A stretch of DNA of 64,000 bases from Hirudinaria manillensis (GCA_034509925.1 CM067526.1:4969501-5033500); one strand, 5' to 3'; positions 1 through 12,545 are shown, numbered from the stretch's first letter. Made by a program: numbers and translations. Notes: a model not told the origin generated them from the letters alone.

Positions 1-3000
1 AAGATTCCAACTCTCCAATGAAATGTCCCATCACTACAAAGCTTGTCCTTGAAATGGATCCTGAATCCCAAGAGCCCTTAGTCGAAGTTCACAAGAAAGT
101 CATATGCAAACTGAAACCCCACCAGGTCGAAGGTCTGAATCAGCTCACGAGCCAACCGATCGCAACAAATTAGTTAAACTCCACTTAGTGATAACATAAC
201 CATTTATTTTTAGCTGTAAAGTTTATGTGGAATTGTTGTGTCGAATCCCTGGATATGTTGAAAAAAGAGGAAGGATCCGGATGCATCCTCGCCCACTGCA
301 TGGGGCTCGGAAAAACGCTATCGGTAAACGTCTCGGACCCTCGCGCGTGGAACGAGATGAGCTTTTGATTTTGAATAAACTTTTTTTTTCCAGGTCATTT
401 CCTTTGTGCATACCGTGCTCCGATTCAGAAAATTAACAAATTTGAAGACCTGCTTGGTGCTGACACCATTAAACACCATTCTTAATTGGGACTCTGAGTT
501 TGAGAGGTGGCTGAAAGGGGCTCAACCTCTTGATGTGAGTTTATTCAGAAAGAAATTTCTTTTATAAGGAGAACTTTACAAACTTGTTTTATGGTTTGTT
601 ATTTTTTAAAAATTGCATTTATTTCATCTTTTCTGAAATTTTCAGGTTTATGAAATGTCAACAGTAAAAGACAATTGGAGCAGGAGTGAAGTGATAAAGA
701 ACTGGAGGGATGGTGGTGGTGTGTTGATAATGGGTTATGACATGTTTAGGACCCTCTCACAGCTGACTAGGGTCAAAAATAAGAAGCAAAAAGTAATCAT
801 TACTGAGGGTCTCCTGGATCCAGGTATTCATTGGTCGACAATCCATTTTGAAGCATTTCCAAGATTTCTGATTGTCTCGAGGCAATATTAAAATATTTTT
901 GATAAATTGTAGGACCAGACATTGTGGTTTGTGATGAGGGTCATGTTTTGAAGAATGATAATACAGGACTGTCAAAGGCTTGTAATAAACTCAAGACTAG
1001 GAGAAGAATTGTCCTTACTGGAACACCATTGCAGAATAATCTTGTCGAGTGTTAGCATCTCAGGGAATGCTGTGCTTAAATTTTCAAAAAGTATTAATAC
1101 TTTTGTTTCTTCAGATCACTGCATGGTGAATTTTGTAAAGCCGAATCTTTTGGGAACGAGAAGAGAATTTCTGAACAGATTTGTAAACCCCATAACAAAT
1201 GGCCAGTGTTCGGACTCCACCCCTCGAGATGTGAAGATCATGAAGAATCGTGCCCACGTTCTCCACGAAACCCTCAACGGATGCGTACAGGTGTCGAGCA
1301 TATTTTACGATTTTCTCATGTTCTTGAAAACCTTGCACTTATGTACAGAAGACTGTTGCCTATGATTTATCTAGTGGTTTTTTTTCAACAGAGAAGAGAC
1401 TATTCTTCATTGACAAAGTATTTGCTTCCCAAACATGAATATGTCATCTCCATTCGACTCTCTAAAGTCCAAGTTGACTTGTACCAGGCCTACTTGCAGA
1501 GGAGTGCATCTGGTGATGCCATTACAGGACCCATCAGGGGCTCAAGAATTTTTACTGATTATCAGAATCTCATGAAAATATGGACCCATCCTTGGGTCCT
1601 GAAACTTGATGAAATAAGACAGGAATGCAGGGTTTGTTTGAGGATCACAATCTGAAGGATTCCATCAACCTGCTTTCAATGAGTTTCTTTTATGCAGAGA
1701 TTATATAAGGATGATGCAGACTCGTTCATTGACGACTCGAACGAAGAATCCTTTTTAGACTCAGAGGAGAGTGCCCTAGAAGCTGGATCAGAGTCTGAGG
1801 ATGATTGGAAGCCAAGAAGAAAAACCAGGAATTCTACAGAGAAGTATGATTTCTATAATTGATTTTGATTTCGTTTGCTTATGCCAAATCCTTTCTGTGA
1901 AATTGGGTTCCGATTTGCCTTCAGTAGCAAGGGCTCCGAACCCCCGGCCAAGAAGCGAAAGAGAAAGGCAAAATTTTCAGGAAGCATGGATGAGGAAGAG
2001 AACGAGGAGAAGGAAGACAACAAGGAAGTGGTGAAAGGATGGAAGTCCAAAAGTCGCAGAGGAGGAGACGGTAGTGCTTTGATGCCAGATTGTCGACGAC
2101 GTTTTGAAAGCGGTGGCGGCTTTGCGTCCGTCTAATCGTTTTGACTTTTTCGACTGCAGAACCGGTCGAGGAAACGATACCCGAAGAGATGGAAGAAGAC
2201 GACAAGGAGGACAGAGTCTCCAGCGAATGGTGGGCGGATTATCTGAAGATGGAGGACGAGTACGACACTCACATCAGCGGAAAACTCATGTTACTTTCCG
2301 AGATCCTCAAATTGTCGGAATCGATCGGAGATAAAGTGTAGGCTTTCGTTTGTTTGGATCCCGTGTCGAGAAATTGTTATTAAAAGTGCATTTTATGTTT
2401 TAATTCTTTGAAGGCTGCTTTTTAGTCAGTCTCTGTTGTCCCTTGATCTTATTGAGAAGTTTCTTCTCCAATGGGATGAGGATCCAAAGAAAAAGGTATT
2501 TCTTTTATTTTTGCAAAACGTTAGTCTTTGCATAATATGGTGATGCATGTATAACATGTGTGTTTGGGATGGTATTTAATGTTTATCATTTTTTTACACT
2601 AGGTCAAATTCTGTAGCCTATTGTAAATTATGCAGCACAACTTTGCATTGATATTTCTTGATTCCATAGCAACGAATTACTTTGTTTAATTCTATATTTT
2701 CATTCCATAAACATTTATGTTGTTTTACCAGTTGGGAGGTACACAAGGCTGGTACAAGGGTGTTGATTACATCAGAATGGATGGCTCAACAAGTGCTCAG
2801 AACAGAAAGGATTGGACTGAAATGTTTAATGATGAAACCAACCAAAAGTCACTTCACACTCTGTCACTGTCTGACCTGGATTATGCATCTAATAATGTTG
2901 TTTTATTCCAGGGTTCGACTCTTCCTCATCTCAACAAAGGCCGGTTCCTTGGGTATTAACCTGGTTGCGGCCAATCGAGTTATTATCTTCGATGCTTCGT

Positions 3001-4243
3001 GGAATCCTACTCATGACGTCCAATCCATATTCAGAGTTTATAGATTTGGACAAACAAAGCCAGTGTACGTTTATAGATTCCTGGCCCAGGTATGAAAATG
3101 TTGTTAAATATAAAAATCCCGGTAGTAGCAATGGCACGAACCTGTATCGCCGTAGGGTACGATGGAAGAAAAGATTTACGAGAGACAAGTTCTCAAGCAG
3201 TCTTTGGCCCAAAGAGTGATCGATGAACATCAGATCGAAAGACATTTCACTTCGGCAGACCTCAGGGAGTTGTACACCTTCAAGCCGAACGTACTGGACC
3301 CGGAGAACAAGCAACCCACTCCGAAGTTGCCGAGCGTTAGACCGATTTCGTTAGATTCCCGGCCGTCGGTCGACACTGACGAGAACGATTGATTGCAAAC
3401 AGGATAGGTTGTTGGCAGAGTTGTTGAAAGACCACGACAAATGGATCGTGCAGTACCACGAGCACGACTCCCTGCTGGAAAACAGACCCGAAGAGGAACT
3501 GACCGAAGAAGAGAGGAAGGCCGCTTGGGAGGAGTACGAATTGGAGAAGAAAGGTCTTTTGTTCAGACACAACAACACCTTTAATCCAAGTAAGATGTCA
3601 TCTTTACAAGCATCTTGACCATTCTTTGCATGTGGCATATAACTTAAGAAGCCATCTTTAGTTAAAACCTCTGATCTCCAGTTTTTTAACATTTTTAATA
3701 ATAAATTTTAAAAATTACTTAACTCAATAGACTTGATGGGTCAGCAAGGGGACATGTTTGCAAACAATTACTTCAATGAAGTTCAGAAATTCATTCAGGC
3801 TCTTTACCTCCAGGTTGGACGACCTGTGTTTTTTTTTTTTCATTTTTGTTCACCAATTATGTAAATTAGGCAAAGAATTTATTTGGCTGTAATTTGTCAG
3901 AATCCTGGAATAACTCAAGAACAGCTGAACGAGAAGGCAAAGTACTTCATGCATCTCCAAATGAGTCAACAACAGAGTTACATGCAGCACCAGGTATGAC
4001 TTTGTGACGGTTTCGATCCTTCGATCATAATTTAATGCATGCGTTCGTGACCTCGTTTTGGTTAATCAGCAAAGGGAGAGAGAGAGGCTCATGAGACTGC
4101 AACAGCAACATCAACAACAGGCGAACATCATGAGGCAGAGGATAGCCAATTTGCAGAACATGGGACCCATAACGATAGACGAGGAACCATCTTCGAGTTC
4201 GCACCCGCCCTCTCAGTCCTCGGGTGCGGTTTCCCGCTCTTGA
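1..4243 (+). CDS. ATRX: ATRX chromatin remodeller (SNF2 helicase), 3' part
   Basis: ATP-dependent SNF2-family remodeller of the ATRX branch, a nuclear protein that with DAXX deposits histone H3.3 at heterochromatin. The window starts inside the gene, so the ADD domain lies outside. Coding exons read as 1-132, 214-323, 394-534, 646-823, 913-1050, 1115-1290, 1392-1631, 1698-1843, 1925-2070, 2160-2335, 2430-2495, 2732-2847, 2912-3089, 3156-3335, 3403-3589, 3731-3813, 3901-3993 and 4070-4243, stopping at TGA 4241. Visible motifs are Walker A (CMGLGKT, near 300), the family-specific Walker B form DEGH (near 935), LTGTPLQNN (near 1015), the helicase C lobe [18 protein letters not shown] (near 2930-2980) and [15 protein letters not shown]. 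The tail has the ATRX-specific YHEHDSLL and [11 protein letters not shown] segments and a Gln-rich C-terminus. An acidic, Lys-rich insert occupies exons 1698-2070. Oddity: the conserved VLVFS motif is broken by an in-frame TAG near 2339, or skipped by splicing. Confidence 0.93.
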
Positions 4244-4733
4244 GCGACCAGGTGCTCGTGACTAAGTTACGTCGTACTCGTAGGTTCGATTCGGACAGAT
4301 TGTATTTTGTGTCGTGACATGATTTCGATGTTTTCTTTTTCAAATTGGTTTCATTTCTTTTTTTTGTTTATTCGAATCTGTTTAGATGAATATTGTTTGC
4401 ACCTCATATCTCATCATGTCGGTCGCGTCTGCTGGGATCTGCTTTTTGAGACGACGAAATGCAACGATTTTGGCCACGGCTTTGCTGTACGTTGCGTTCC
4501 GATCGTCATACCATGCGATTTTAGGAGTGCATATGAATTCGGTGGCTGCCCTTCGTACGGAGTCGCTCTTGGCCATTCTCGGATGCCACGTTACGATCCA
4601 TTTGTCAAATTCTCGGTAGGAATTCCAGGCTGCAAGAACGAATAATATTTCTTATTTTTACAACGAACCATAAATTTTGTCTTAATTTTTTGCAACTCAA
4701 AGAACGGTTTGTGGAATTTGTGACGGGTGGAAT
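4244..4733. other. ATRX 3' flank / convergent spacer
   Basis: Non-coding as far as can be seen. It must hold the 3' UTRs of ATRX (+) and of the minus-strand gene ending at 4734, which converge here. A 112-residue open frame on the plus strand (4307-4645) has no recognisable domain, and its composition looks like chance. Confidence 0.6.
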
Positions 4734-5424
4734 TTAAATGCTTTGTTCCCCGACATCCATCCTTAAGAAGGAAGAGTCTTTCCGAGACAATCGTACGTTA
4801 AACGATGAGGAGAGTAGCTCTACATCATACAACTGCTTGTTTACTAGACCTGCGCCTGAATATGGCGAGCCTGTTGGATTTATGATGTTTTCCTGACAGG
4901 TTCCGAAATATTGGGTTGTCAATGCAGGACCGAATAATCCGGCGTGGTTTGTTCGTCCATAAATCATTTGTGTTTGTCTCGACCCGCCCCTACCAGGCTT
5001 GGGAAAGAAATTCTCTTTCATCTCGCTTGTCCTACGCGGAGGATGATTGTTGATCTTTTCGGCAATTTAGGGATAGTGGAGCGCTTTGCGAGGAACAAAT
5101 TAAGATCTATGGAGAAGTTGATTGGGCCAGGTGTACGGATGGAGGTGGGTGGTTGGAAGCTGTCCAGGTTCGGCCATCATTGACGCCGATGGGGTATCCG
5201 TCCGTCAGGAAGGTCGTCCCTTACAAGCGATTCGAATGAGTTGCATTTTTGTGCATCTGTAGCCATCGGCTCGTTTGATCGGGACTTTTTTGTCGGCCTC
5301 TTTTGAAAACAAAGGCGGAGCGGTCTATATCGGGATAGTCTGCTAGAAATAAGTGAGCCATATTTCTTTTTCTTCTCGCTGATACCTCATTCATTAAGTC
5401 ACAGTCCTTCAAGGAAATGTATGC
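4734..5424 (-). CDS. Unrecognised two-exon protein, C-terminal part
   Basis: I do not recognise this gene. Two minus-strand open exons join cleanly: 5225-5424 (acceptor after a T-rich tract ending ACAG, donor GTAAGG) and 4734-5031 (acceptor GTAG, stop TAA at 4734-4736). The 193-base intron is phase-consistent, because the second exon supplies one base that completes a Leu codon. The joined product is about 165 residues, basic and polar. It has an N-terminal Arg/Lys-rich stretch (SARRKRN), a Gly-rich segment (FFPKPGRGG), an aromatic/Gly segment (YGRTNHAGLFGPALTTQYFG) and no signal peptide or membrane span. The first visible exon begins with an acceptor, so upstream exons are missing from the model; none could be placed with confidence between 5425 and 6518. 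The style resembles small sperm or ciliary proteins, but that is only a guess. Confidence 0.55.
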
Positions 5425-6518
5425 CTGTAAAAAAAGCTTTGTTGTTCGATCCAGTCTGCCTTAACAAGTACGAAGATGTTGAGACGTAAAAATCGATCCT
5501 AGCTTTCTCTTTACGAGCAGCAGCTTCGCCAGATTAGCTTTCTGAGCCTCGCTTTTGCATCACGAAGTAACAAGGCACTTTATTCTCACGCCGTGGATTT
5601 CAAAGCAATCAGGTGCTGATGACGTAGCAGGAAACCGTGAGATCACCTGTTCTTCCATCGCAAATAAAACAAATACGCAACTCTCTTTCGCTTTATCTCT
5701 ATCTCTCTTCTAGTTATTTCTGAAAGTCTGAGAAAAAACCAGTAGGCCGAGAGTTTCCAAGTGTGAATTTGTAGCAGATAATGTTGAAAATGGCTGCATC
5801 GTTAATTTTAACAAACAGAAAATGTTTTAAGAACGTCGTTATTTCCACGTGGCATGGATTTCGTAGAGAAAAAAGTGACTTTCATTCTTGAATCAAATCA
5901 CATCGTGCGCCCAGAAGGTCTTCTATCTATGTGACATTATAAAAACTCGATAAATTAGTATTGTAATAACTGGCAGATAACTAAAAAACTAATAAAAGAG
6001 TTATGAAGTTAGGACTCGAAAATCAGGGATTTGGAACTCAGGGGTCTCGAAATCGCGAAAAAAGTTCAAGTTTCTTTGGATTAAAAGCTTTGGTTGTGAC
6101 CAACTTTAGCGGAAAGTCCCACTCGAGTTTGTTTTCTTATTTTAACTTACAAAAAAAAAAATAAAATAGGTCTTTTAATTTTTGCGATAAGCTATTACCA
6201 TTTCTCCGAAATCATAATAAAATGATTGTAAAATATGTAATAAAACTGAGTATTAACTGATCCTTTATAGAAACGCATTCGCATAAATTTCCGAGTCAAA
6301 AAAAGGAAGTCAGTGATTTTATTTTCGGAATCTATTTAATAAACAACCTCACTCAGGCAATTAACACTATCACATCAAGCAGTGAAAATACTGAAAAACT
6401 TCAAACATGGCGGAGATTTCATCCGTTCAAATAACTCTTACAATTTACATACGTGAACGCAAGCATGTTCTCTTGAATAAGCTCCAATTACATCCAACTT
6501 AACCCAACCAATGGGACC
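5425..6518. other. Spacer between unidentified minus gene and Snail
   Basis: AT-rich spacer with no open frame I can support. It should contain missing 5' exons or the promoter of the minus gene at 4734-5424, and the 3' UTR of Snail. A minus-strand AATAAA (6318-6323 on plus) lies about 195 bases past the Snail stop and is the likely poly(A) signal. Confidence 0.5.
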
Positions 6519-8055
6519 TCAAGACGAACACGCCTGACTCTCTTTGTGTTTTATGAGAAGGGACATTCTCGAGAAGGATTTCTGGCAAGTCTGGCAGTTG
6601 TAACGTTTGACTTCGCAATGGGTCTGTAAATGAGCCCTCAAGTTACTCCTGTCTGCAAATGCCCTGGAACAGTGAGTACACTCGAAGGGCCTTTCTCCGG
6701 TATGGGTTCGAAGGTGACCTTGAAGGAGCCAAGGTCGAGAAAAGGCCTTGCCGCAGAGTTTGCATTTGCACGGAAGAGTGTGAGTGCGGATGTGCATCTT
6801 GAGAGCTCCTAAACTGGCATAGGACTTGCACTCGCAATGAGGGCACAAGAACTGCTTCTTGACGTAGGTCGAGCAGTGGAATTCTTTGTGCTTGGTAAGG
6901 CCGTTGAAGGTGGAGTAGATTTTCTGGCAGGCATCGCATTGGAATCTCGGTGGCGGCTCCACTTTGACAGAATTCGATTTGGATTTTTGATGACCCAAAT
7001 CGATCGATTCATCACGGGTCGATTCGCCACTCGAGCAGGAATTTGTGACGTCCTTCGGGGATCTGGTAAGCTGGTCATCAGGTGGCGGTAGGAAATATTT
7101 TGTAAATTCTGGTCTAACGGACGATGAACCGAACAAAGATGAAGACACTTTGGCATCGGAGTTGGATGATGAAGTGGAATGATTCATCATCGGATGATGT
7201 ATGAACGGGTTTCGAGGGAATTGAAACAAAAGACTCTTCGTCATGGAGTCAAATTCAGAATCGGAGCCAAAGGACGAGCTACTGGGCGTAGTGAAGACAA
7301 ACGGTGCCGAGTTGAAAGCAGTTCGTGTTGCGAATTGGTCGTCACCTTGGACATCCTTTCCATCTTTTTCTTCGTCTGGCAGCATCCAGTTGACGGGTTT
7401 GGCCTTGTCTCTCCTGGCTTCTTGCGTTCTCTGTGGTTCGCTTCCATTGTTTGGAAAGCCCCCATATTTCCAGTTGGAGAAAAAATTGCGATTGTCGTCA
7501 TTAGGTAATTTCGTTTTTGTTTCGATCTGCTTACAATCAGATTTTCCCAGACGGTGTTTGTGATTATCTGAGCTGGATACAAACTCATCCTGGCACTTCC
7601 GAATTCCAGAATAAAAGTTTTCGGAGGATTCTCCAAAGTTTTTGAAATGCTTTTCCTTCCTCCAGCAAAACTCTTCCAGATGTCTGCTGGAGCACCAACT
7701 GGTGTATAGGTTGAACAAGGACCAGAGTGGAGGACAAATCGTGTGATGAGAGTTTTGGAACAAGTAGGGAGGCGGGTGACCGGACGGGTAAACATCTTTG
7801 TTCGGGTGGTTGGATCGATGGGGCGCAGAGTACGTCGTGTTACCTTCCACTGATGGATGGATGGATGGAAGGAAGAAGTTAATGGGATTGGCAATTGGCT
7901 GGTGACCTCTGTTCAACTGGGATTCCGCCTTGAAATCCGACTGCGTCATCCTTTTCAATTCTTTTGCTTTATCCCACTGAATATCTAAAATTAAATTCAG
8001 ATTACGAAATGGCAAGCGAACATTCAAGGATTGATGGACGGATGGACGTATGGAC

Positions 8056-8089
<34 letters not shown>

Positions 8090-10717
8090 ACGGACGGATG
8101 GATGGATGGATGGATGGATGGATGGATGGATGGATGGATGGATGGATGGATGGATGGATGGATGGATGGATGGATGGATGGATGGATGGATGGATGGATG
8201 GATGGATGGATGGATGGATGGATGGATGGATGGATGGATGGATGGATGGATGGATGGATGGATGGATGGATGGATGGATGGATGGATGGATGATGGATGG
8301 AAAAGTGCGGGAACGAAAAACGTCTGGGAAGAAAATTGATGAGCAGCGCCAACAGGTTCATCGTCGTCATCAGCGTATTTTGAAGTGATTGTAGCCAATA
8401 ACATTCGACTCCATTGAGAGCCACGTGATTCAAAGTTAATTAATATTTATGACTTAAAAGGACTCGCAATTGGTGGCCATTGCTTTAAAACTCTCTTTAG
8501 TTAAATTTGATATCATGAATATTTCAAATTATTAAATAACAATATTAATGTTAAAAATAATGATAACGCATCTCAGATCAGTAACATTAGTACATCAGTC
8601 TTACATCAGTACTCGTAATAGTGTTTAACTTATTTATTTACATTTTTGGGAAAATTTGATTAAATACGATGAGATAACAAATGAATTAACACGACTTAAC
8701 GGAACAAAGCAAAAATATAAAATTGAACAAAAACAGCACCAAACATCAAGTGATTGATAAATTAGTTAAATGCTTTATTTATTAAATTAAAAATAAATAA
8801 AATTTGAATGAAATCTTAAATAATAATTATAGAGGAAGAAATGGACTGAAATTGTCTTTCTTTTGATATCGGAATTGTAGAATTATAATCCTAACGCCAT
8901 AACATTGAAATGAGAAAAGTTTAAAAGTAGATTTCGAAAATGGTAGGCTACATTCACGGACAGAAAGAGGGAAGGTTTAACACAATCTCTAAAATAATAA
9001 TTAAAATTATTACCATAATTATAATCAATAAACACAAAAAAATAATAATTTCTAAATATTATTCGAAGTCTTCTAAACTTTTCTAAAATCACCCAGCAAA
9101 CTTTGAAACGAAATCTTTGAAAAGAGTTTTTTGGATTTAAATTTAAAGGTTTGAATTTCAATGGCATTTTGTCAATAAATGTATGATTTCTTGAAATATT
9201 CACGCATATGATTGCTAAAGATACGATGCGAATGACGATAACAAAGGATAGTCAGTTCCTTATCATTATAATTTACTATTAAAAGTCATATTTATTATTA
9301 TATTTTTCTATTAATAATAACATTATTATTATTATTATTATAACCAGGTTATTGTTATTATGTTGTCAGAATAAATGTCATGATGTGGCCACAAATGTAA
9401 TATATTTGAAACCTCATCCAAACAAGTCTTGAAGGAGAAGTCTGCTGGACTTAATAATAAATATCATCATCACCACCACCACCATCATCATCGTCGTCAT
9501 CATTATCATAACGATCCCCTTGTCGCCGTCGTCGTCGTCACCAATACAATCATCTTTATCATATATGAGGACAATGGCTTGACGGCCGCATGAAATTGTA
9601 TTAATTATGAAAAGATAAATTATTCTTTAAAAAATAAAGCAATTATTATGTTTTATGTTAGAATTTATCAACTTGTGGAGTCATCGGAGGTCATTATTCA
9701 CTGCCCTTCAAAACACAACACATGCGGAGTACAACCACGTGATCGTAGCCTCGGGCACTCATTGGTTGGCGTCGGGGCTCTAATTTTCAGATTAAACCAC
9801 CTTCCATCCATCTTTAATTCCACTTTAAAAGCCACTAATTGGTTCACTTTTAGCTTTTGATACCCTTTTATAACTTCAAAATGAATATCCAAATGATCAT
9901 TTCAAATAATTGACTCAGTTAAGACATTCTACTGAGATATTTGTAAAATCAATTATTATTATTATAATAACAAATTTATAATAACAAAACTACAAGACTG
10001 GTATTTTGAAACAAGATCTTGTGATTTGTGAGAACACACTGTACAATTTAGAAAGTCCTGTCTTCCAATTTGCAAGATATAGATCGTGAGCCAATATCGA
10101 CTCAGTGAGAAATGAACATTTCTTTCAAAAATGTTTAGAAAAAAAAGGATATAAAATTATTCCCCAAATTGAATTGAAAATATTCGGTTCTGGAAACATT
10201 ACGAATTCATTGAAATAACACCTTCCTTGTTATAGAAGGAAAAAGAAATTTATGGAACAGGATTCGGAAACGTTTGTATTTGCAAAAAAAAAAAATGTTT
10301 TCACTCCTTCGAAAGAATTCCAAGATGGAAGGAGACCTCCTCCTTACCCGGGAAGTTCCAGCAAATCGAGTCTCGGATGTCGCTGGAAGGCACAACAAAA
10401 GATCCCGCAACAACATCCGATTAAAGGAAAGAAATTTATCCAATTCCTGCACGGTGCGGATAAATAAATGAACATCGGCTCGATACGTGGAAAAACTCGC
10501 TTACCTCGTCGAGCGGCAGCCGGAGATTCGAGAGTCGTTCTTTCCTGCTGGAGGAAGTTGCCGAAAGTTTCTTGATCCATGCAAATGTTCGTCAACATGG
10601 CCGATTCTCCTGCAATGAAGTCAGGTTCGGAATACACAAAACTTACTGGAAGTTCCTGACTGGAAACTCACCAACAGCACCATCCCTCACTCCATCTGTT
10701 TTGACTTGCGTAATCAT
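6519..10717 (-). CDS. SNAI: Snail-family zinc-finger transcription factor
   Basis: Sequence-specific nuclear repressor of the Snail/Slug type, which binds E-box sites and drives epithelial-mesenchymal and mesoderm programmes. The large exon 6519-7976 is certain. Its C-terminus carries five C2H2 fingers in Snail order, with diagnostic [11 protein letters not shown] (finger 1), [15 protein letters not shown] (finger 2), [17 protein letters not shown] (finger 3), [14 protein letters not shown] (finger 4) and [13 protein letters not shown] (finger 5). Finger 5 is Snail-type rather than Scratch-type. The middle is Ser/Pro/His-rich. I propose three 5' exons: 10672-10717, 10505-10609 and 10348-10382. 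All have good donors and acceptors and phases that add to 548 codons including the stop. The second large-exon boundary is the acceptor at 7977. No SNAG motif (MPRSFLVKK-like) is seen at the proposed N-terminus, so a further upstream exon or an alternative start is possible. The 5' exons are less sure than the finger exon. Confidence 0.9.
7852..7869. repeat. Short GGAT repeat inside the Snail coding exon
   Basis: About four GGAT units lie within the coding exon. Read on the minus strand they encode PSIHPS in the Snail linker. The motif is the same as the minisatellite 160 bases away in the adjoining intron. Confidence 0.85.
8030..8302. repeat. GGAT/GGAC tetranucleotide minisatellite
   Basis: Tandem tetranucleotide array on the plus strand. 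The first about 65 bases mix GGAT and GGAC units; then about 48 pure GGAT copies run from 8097 to 8290, with a phase slip at 8291. It lies in the long Snail intron, starting about 50 bases from the 3' splice acceptor at 7977-7979 on the minus strand. There it forms a TCCA-rich tract where the branch point should fall. Confidence 0.97.
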
Positions 10718-12340
10718 ACAAAGTGCCTGTTGTGGCTTCTTTTATTTTATTGCTTTTCCTCCAATCATCATGGCCCATGCCTCTGAATCCGCCCACTCGT
10801 CGGTTCTTCCTTGCTATTGGTCGCTAAAATTAAGCGCACCAATGAACGTATGGTCTTCCGTCTGACGGACATCCGGGCAGTTTGAAGGAAAGTGATGGGA
10901 ACTTAATGGGCACTTATTGAGAAATGTCATCTTACTGAGTTGCAAAATAACTTAATTGCATGGACATCGATGATGACAGAGAGTCAGTTGTAAGTTGAAG
11001 GTGCTGACGAGGAACATGCCACGAGAAGCATTTGCTTGGGAATTGACCACGTCAAGTATTATCACGTTGTAAACGTAAAGTCTTACAATGTACTTCCAAA
11101 GTTTTAACCTTCTCTCACGATGCCAGCACTCGCGATCAGTTTGCCAGCAATTTACAATCGACTTGCACTAATTGAATTGAGGTAATTGAAACGAGGACCC
11201 AAGCGATGAAATCTCGTCCCGGAAGATCCTCAAAACATCTTGCAATTGATAGGAGTCGTAAAGTTTCAAGAGCATCATCTTCCTTCATCTCTGGATGTCA
11301 TGATCGCGAATGCTGAAATGGAGAATGCATGGGTGGCTGGAATGACGTGGAGTGGATGAACATCCAGTGGAAAGCAGCTGCCGATGCTCGTCAGGGTCCA
11401 TCAAGATGTTTAATGCTTCCAGTGCATCGGACGTACGTTTAATGGTGCACCTGATGCTTCATTGAAACCATCGTCAACAGTTGCTCTTGCAGGTGAGTAC
11501 GAGTTTTATTTAGATCCACCGACTAATGGATGGACAAATGGACGGACAAATGGATGGACGGATGGACGGTCGAACTAAAGAATGGACGACGAAATGGATT
11601 TTCCGATGATTGGATGGACAGACGGACGATTGAACTTGGTCTGATCGAAGGAACGTGAAGTAATAGTGAATTGAAATTCATGATTGATTTATCAGCAAAA
11701 CTTGATTGCGTCATCGTCAAAATGGATTGAAAATGAACTCCCACAGAGCAATCACTGATTGGTCCCGGATCTTCAAATGATCGCGGAAATCACAGAAGCG
11801 TGGAAAAGAGCATGTGTTGTCTGCTCAACGAAGCGTGAACCGCTGCCATCGCTTTTCCAACCACCTTCGTCTTTCATTCCGAGATGTTCCGACAACAAAG
11901 TGCCGACAACTTTCTACCGGTCACTTATTTGTTTTTCCTTGTAAGTCGTGACGTCACAACCTCGCAGGGGTCATGAGTTGTGACCCGGTTGTCATGGGAA
12001 CACGTTAAACAAACAAGCCCGGGATGCCTATACGTCGGCAGAGTTGAAGAAGTATTTCCAGCGGTCTTTACGTGAAAAGTATGGTGATTATGATGACGAT
12101 CATGAGTCACGATTGTAAATTATTAGAGTAATTTCAATCTTATTTCAAACCAGCATGTTATAATAAACTTTCGTCCGCTGATAAAAGGTGTAGATGGGGT
12201 CAAGAAAGGTCATGTAACGGATACTTTGTGACCTTGAAAATGTGACATGAATTGGGGTTGTCCAACATGCGTGACTGCCACTAATTTAATGAACCTTGAA
12301 ATTCTCTCCTTCAAACATAGAACCTCTTGACATCGTCATC

Positions 12341-12367
12341 ATCGTCGTCGTCGTCGTCGTCGTCGTT
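12341..12367. repeat. TCG trinucleotide repeat
   Basis: About eight or nine TCG units in intergenic DNA; not in a supported reading frame. Confidence 0.9.
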
Positions 12368-12545
12368 GCTGTTATCACATCGTTACGCTGAACTCGGTTA
12401 TCATCAGCTTATAGAAATAACTCTAATGATGTAAATAAAGATGGTTACATAATATAATTGTACTAATTGCTTCATGCTATATATTACATACCTCATATTT
12501 CCTTAACTTCATTCTGATATGTAAACCGATATGCTGGACTGTTAT

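Noticed and set aside
4270..4300. tRNA box-B-like GGTTCGATTCG
   Set aside because: No box A at proper spacing and no cloverleaf can be drawn.
6630..7563. Several plus-strand frames over the Snail exon
   Set aside because: Antisense shadows of a strongly conserved coding exon.
8002..8433. Long open frames in both strands over the GGAT array (repeating MDGW and PSIH peptides)
   Set aside because: They are products of a four-base repeat, which is open in several frames; no exon structure or family.
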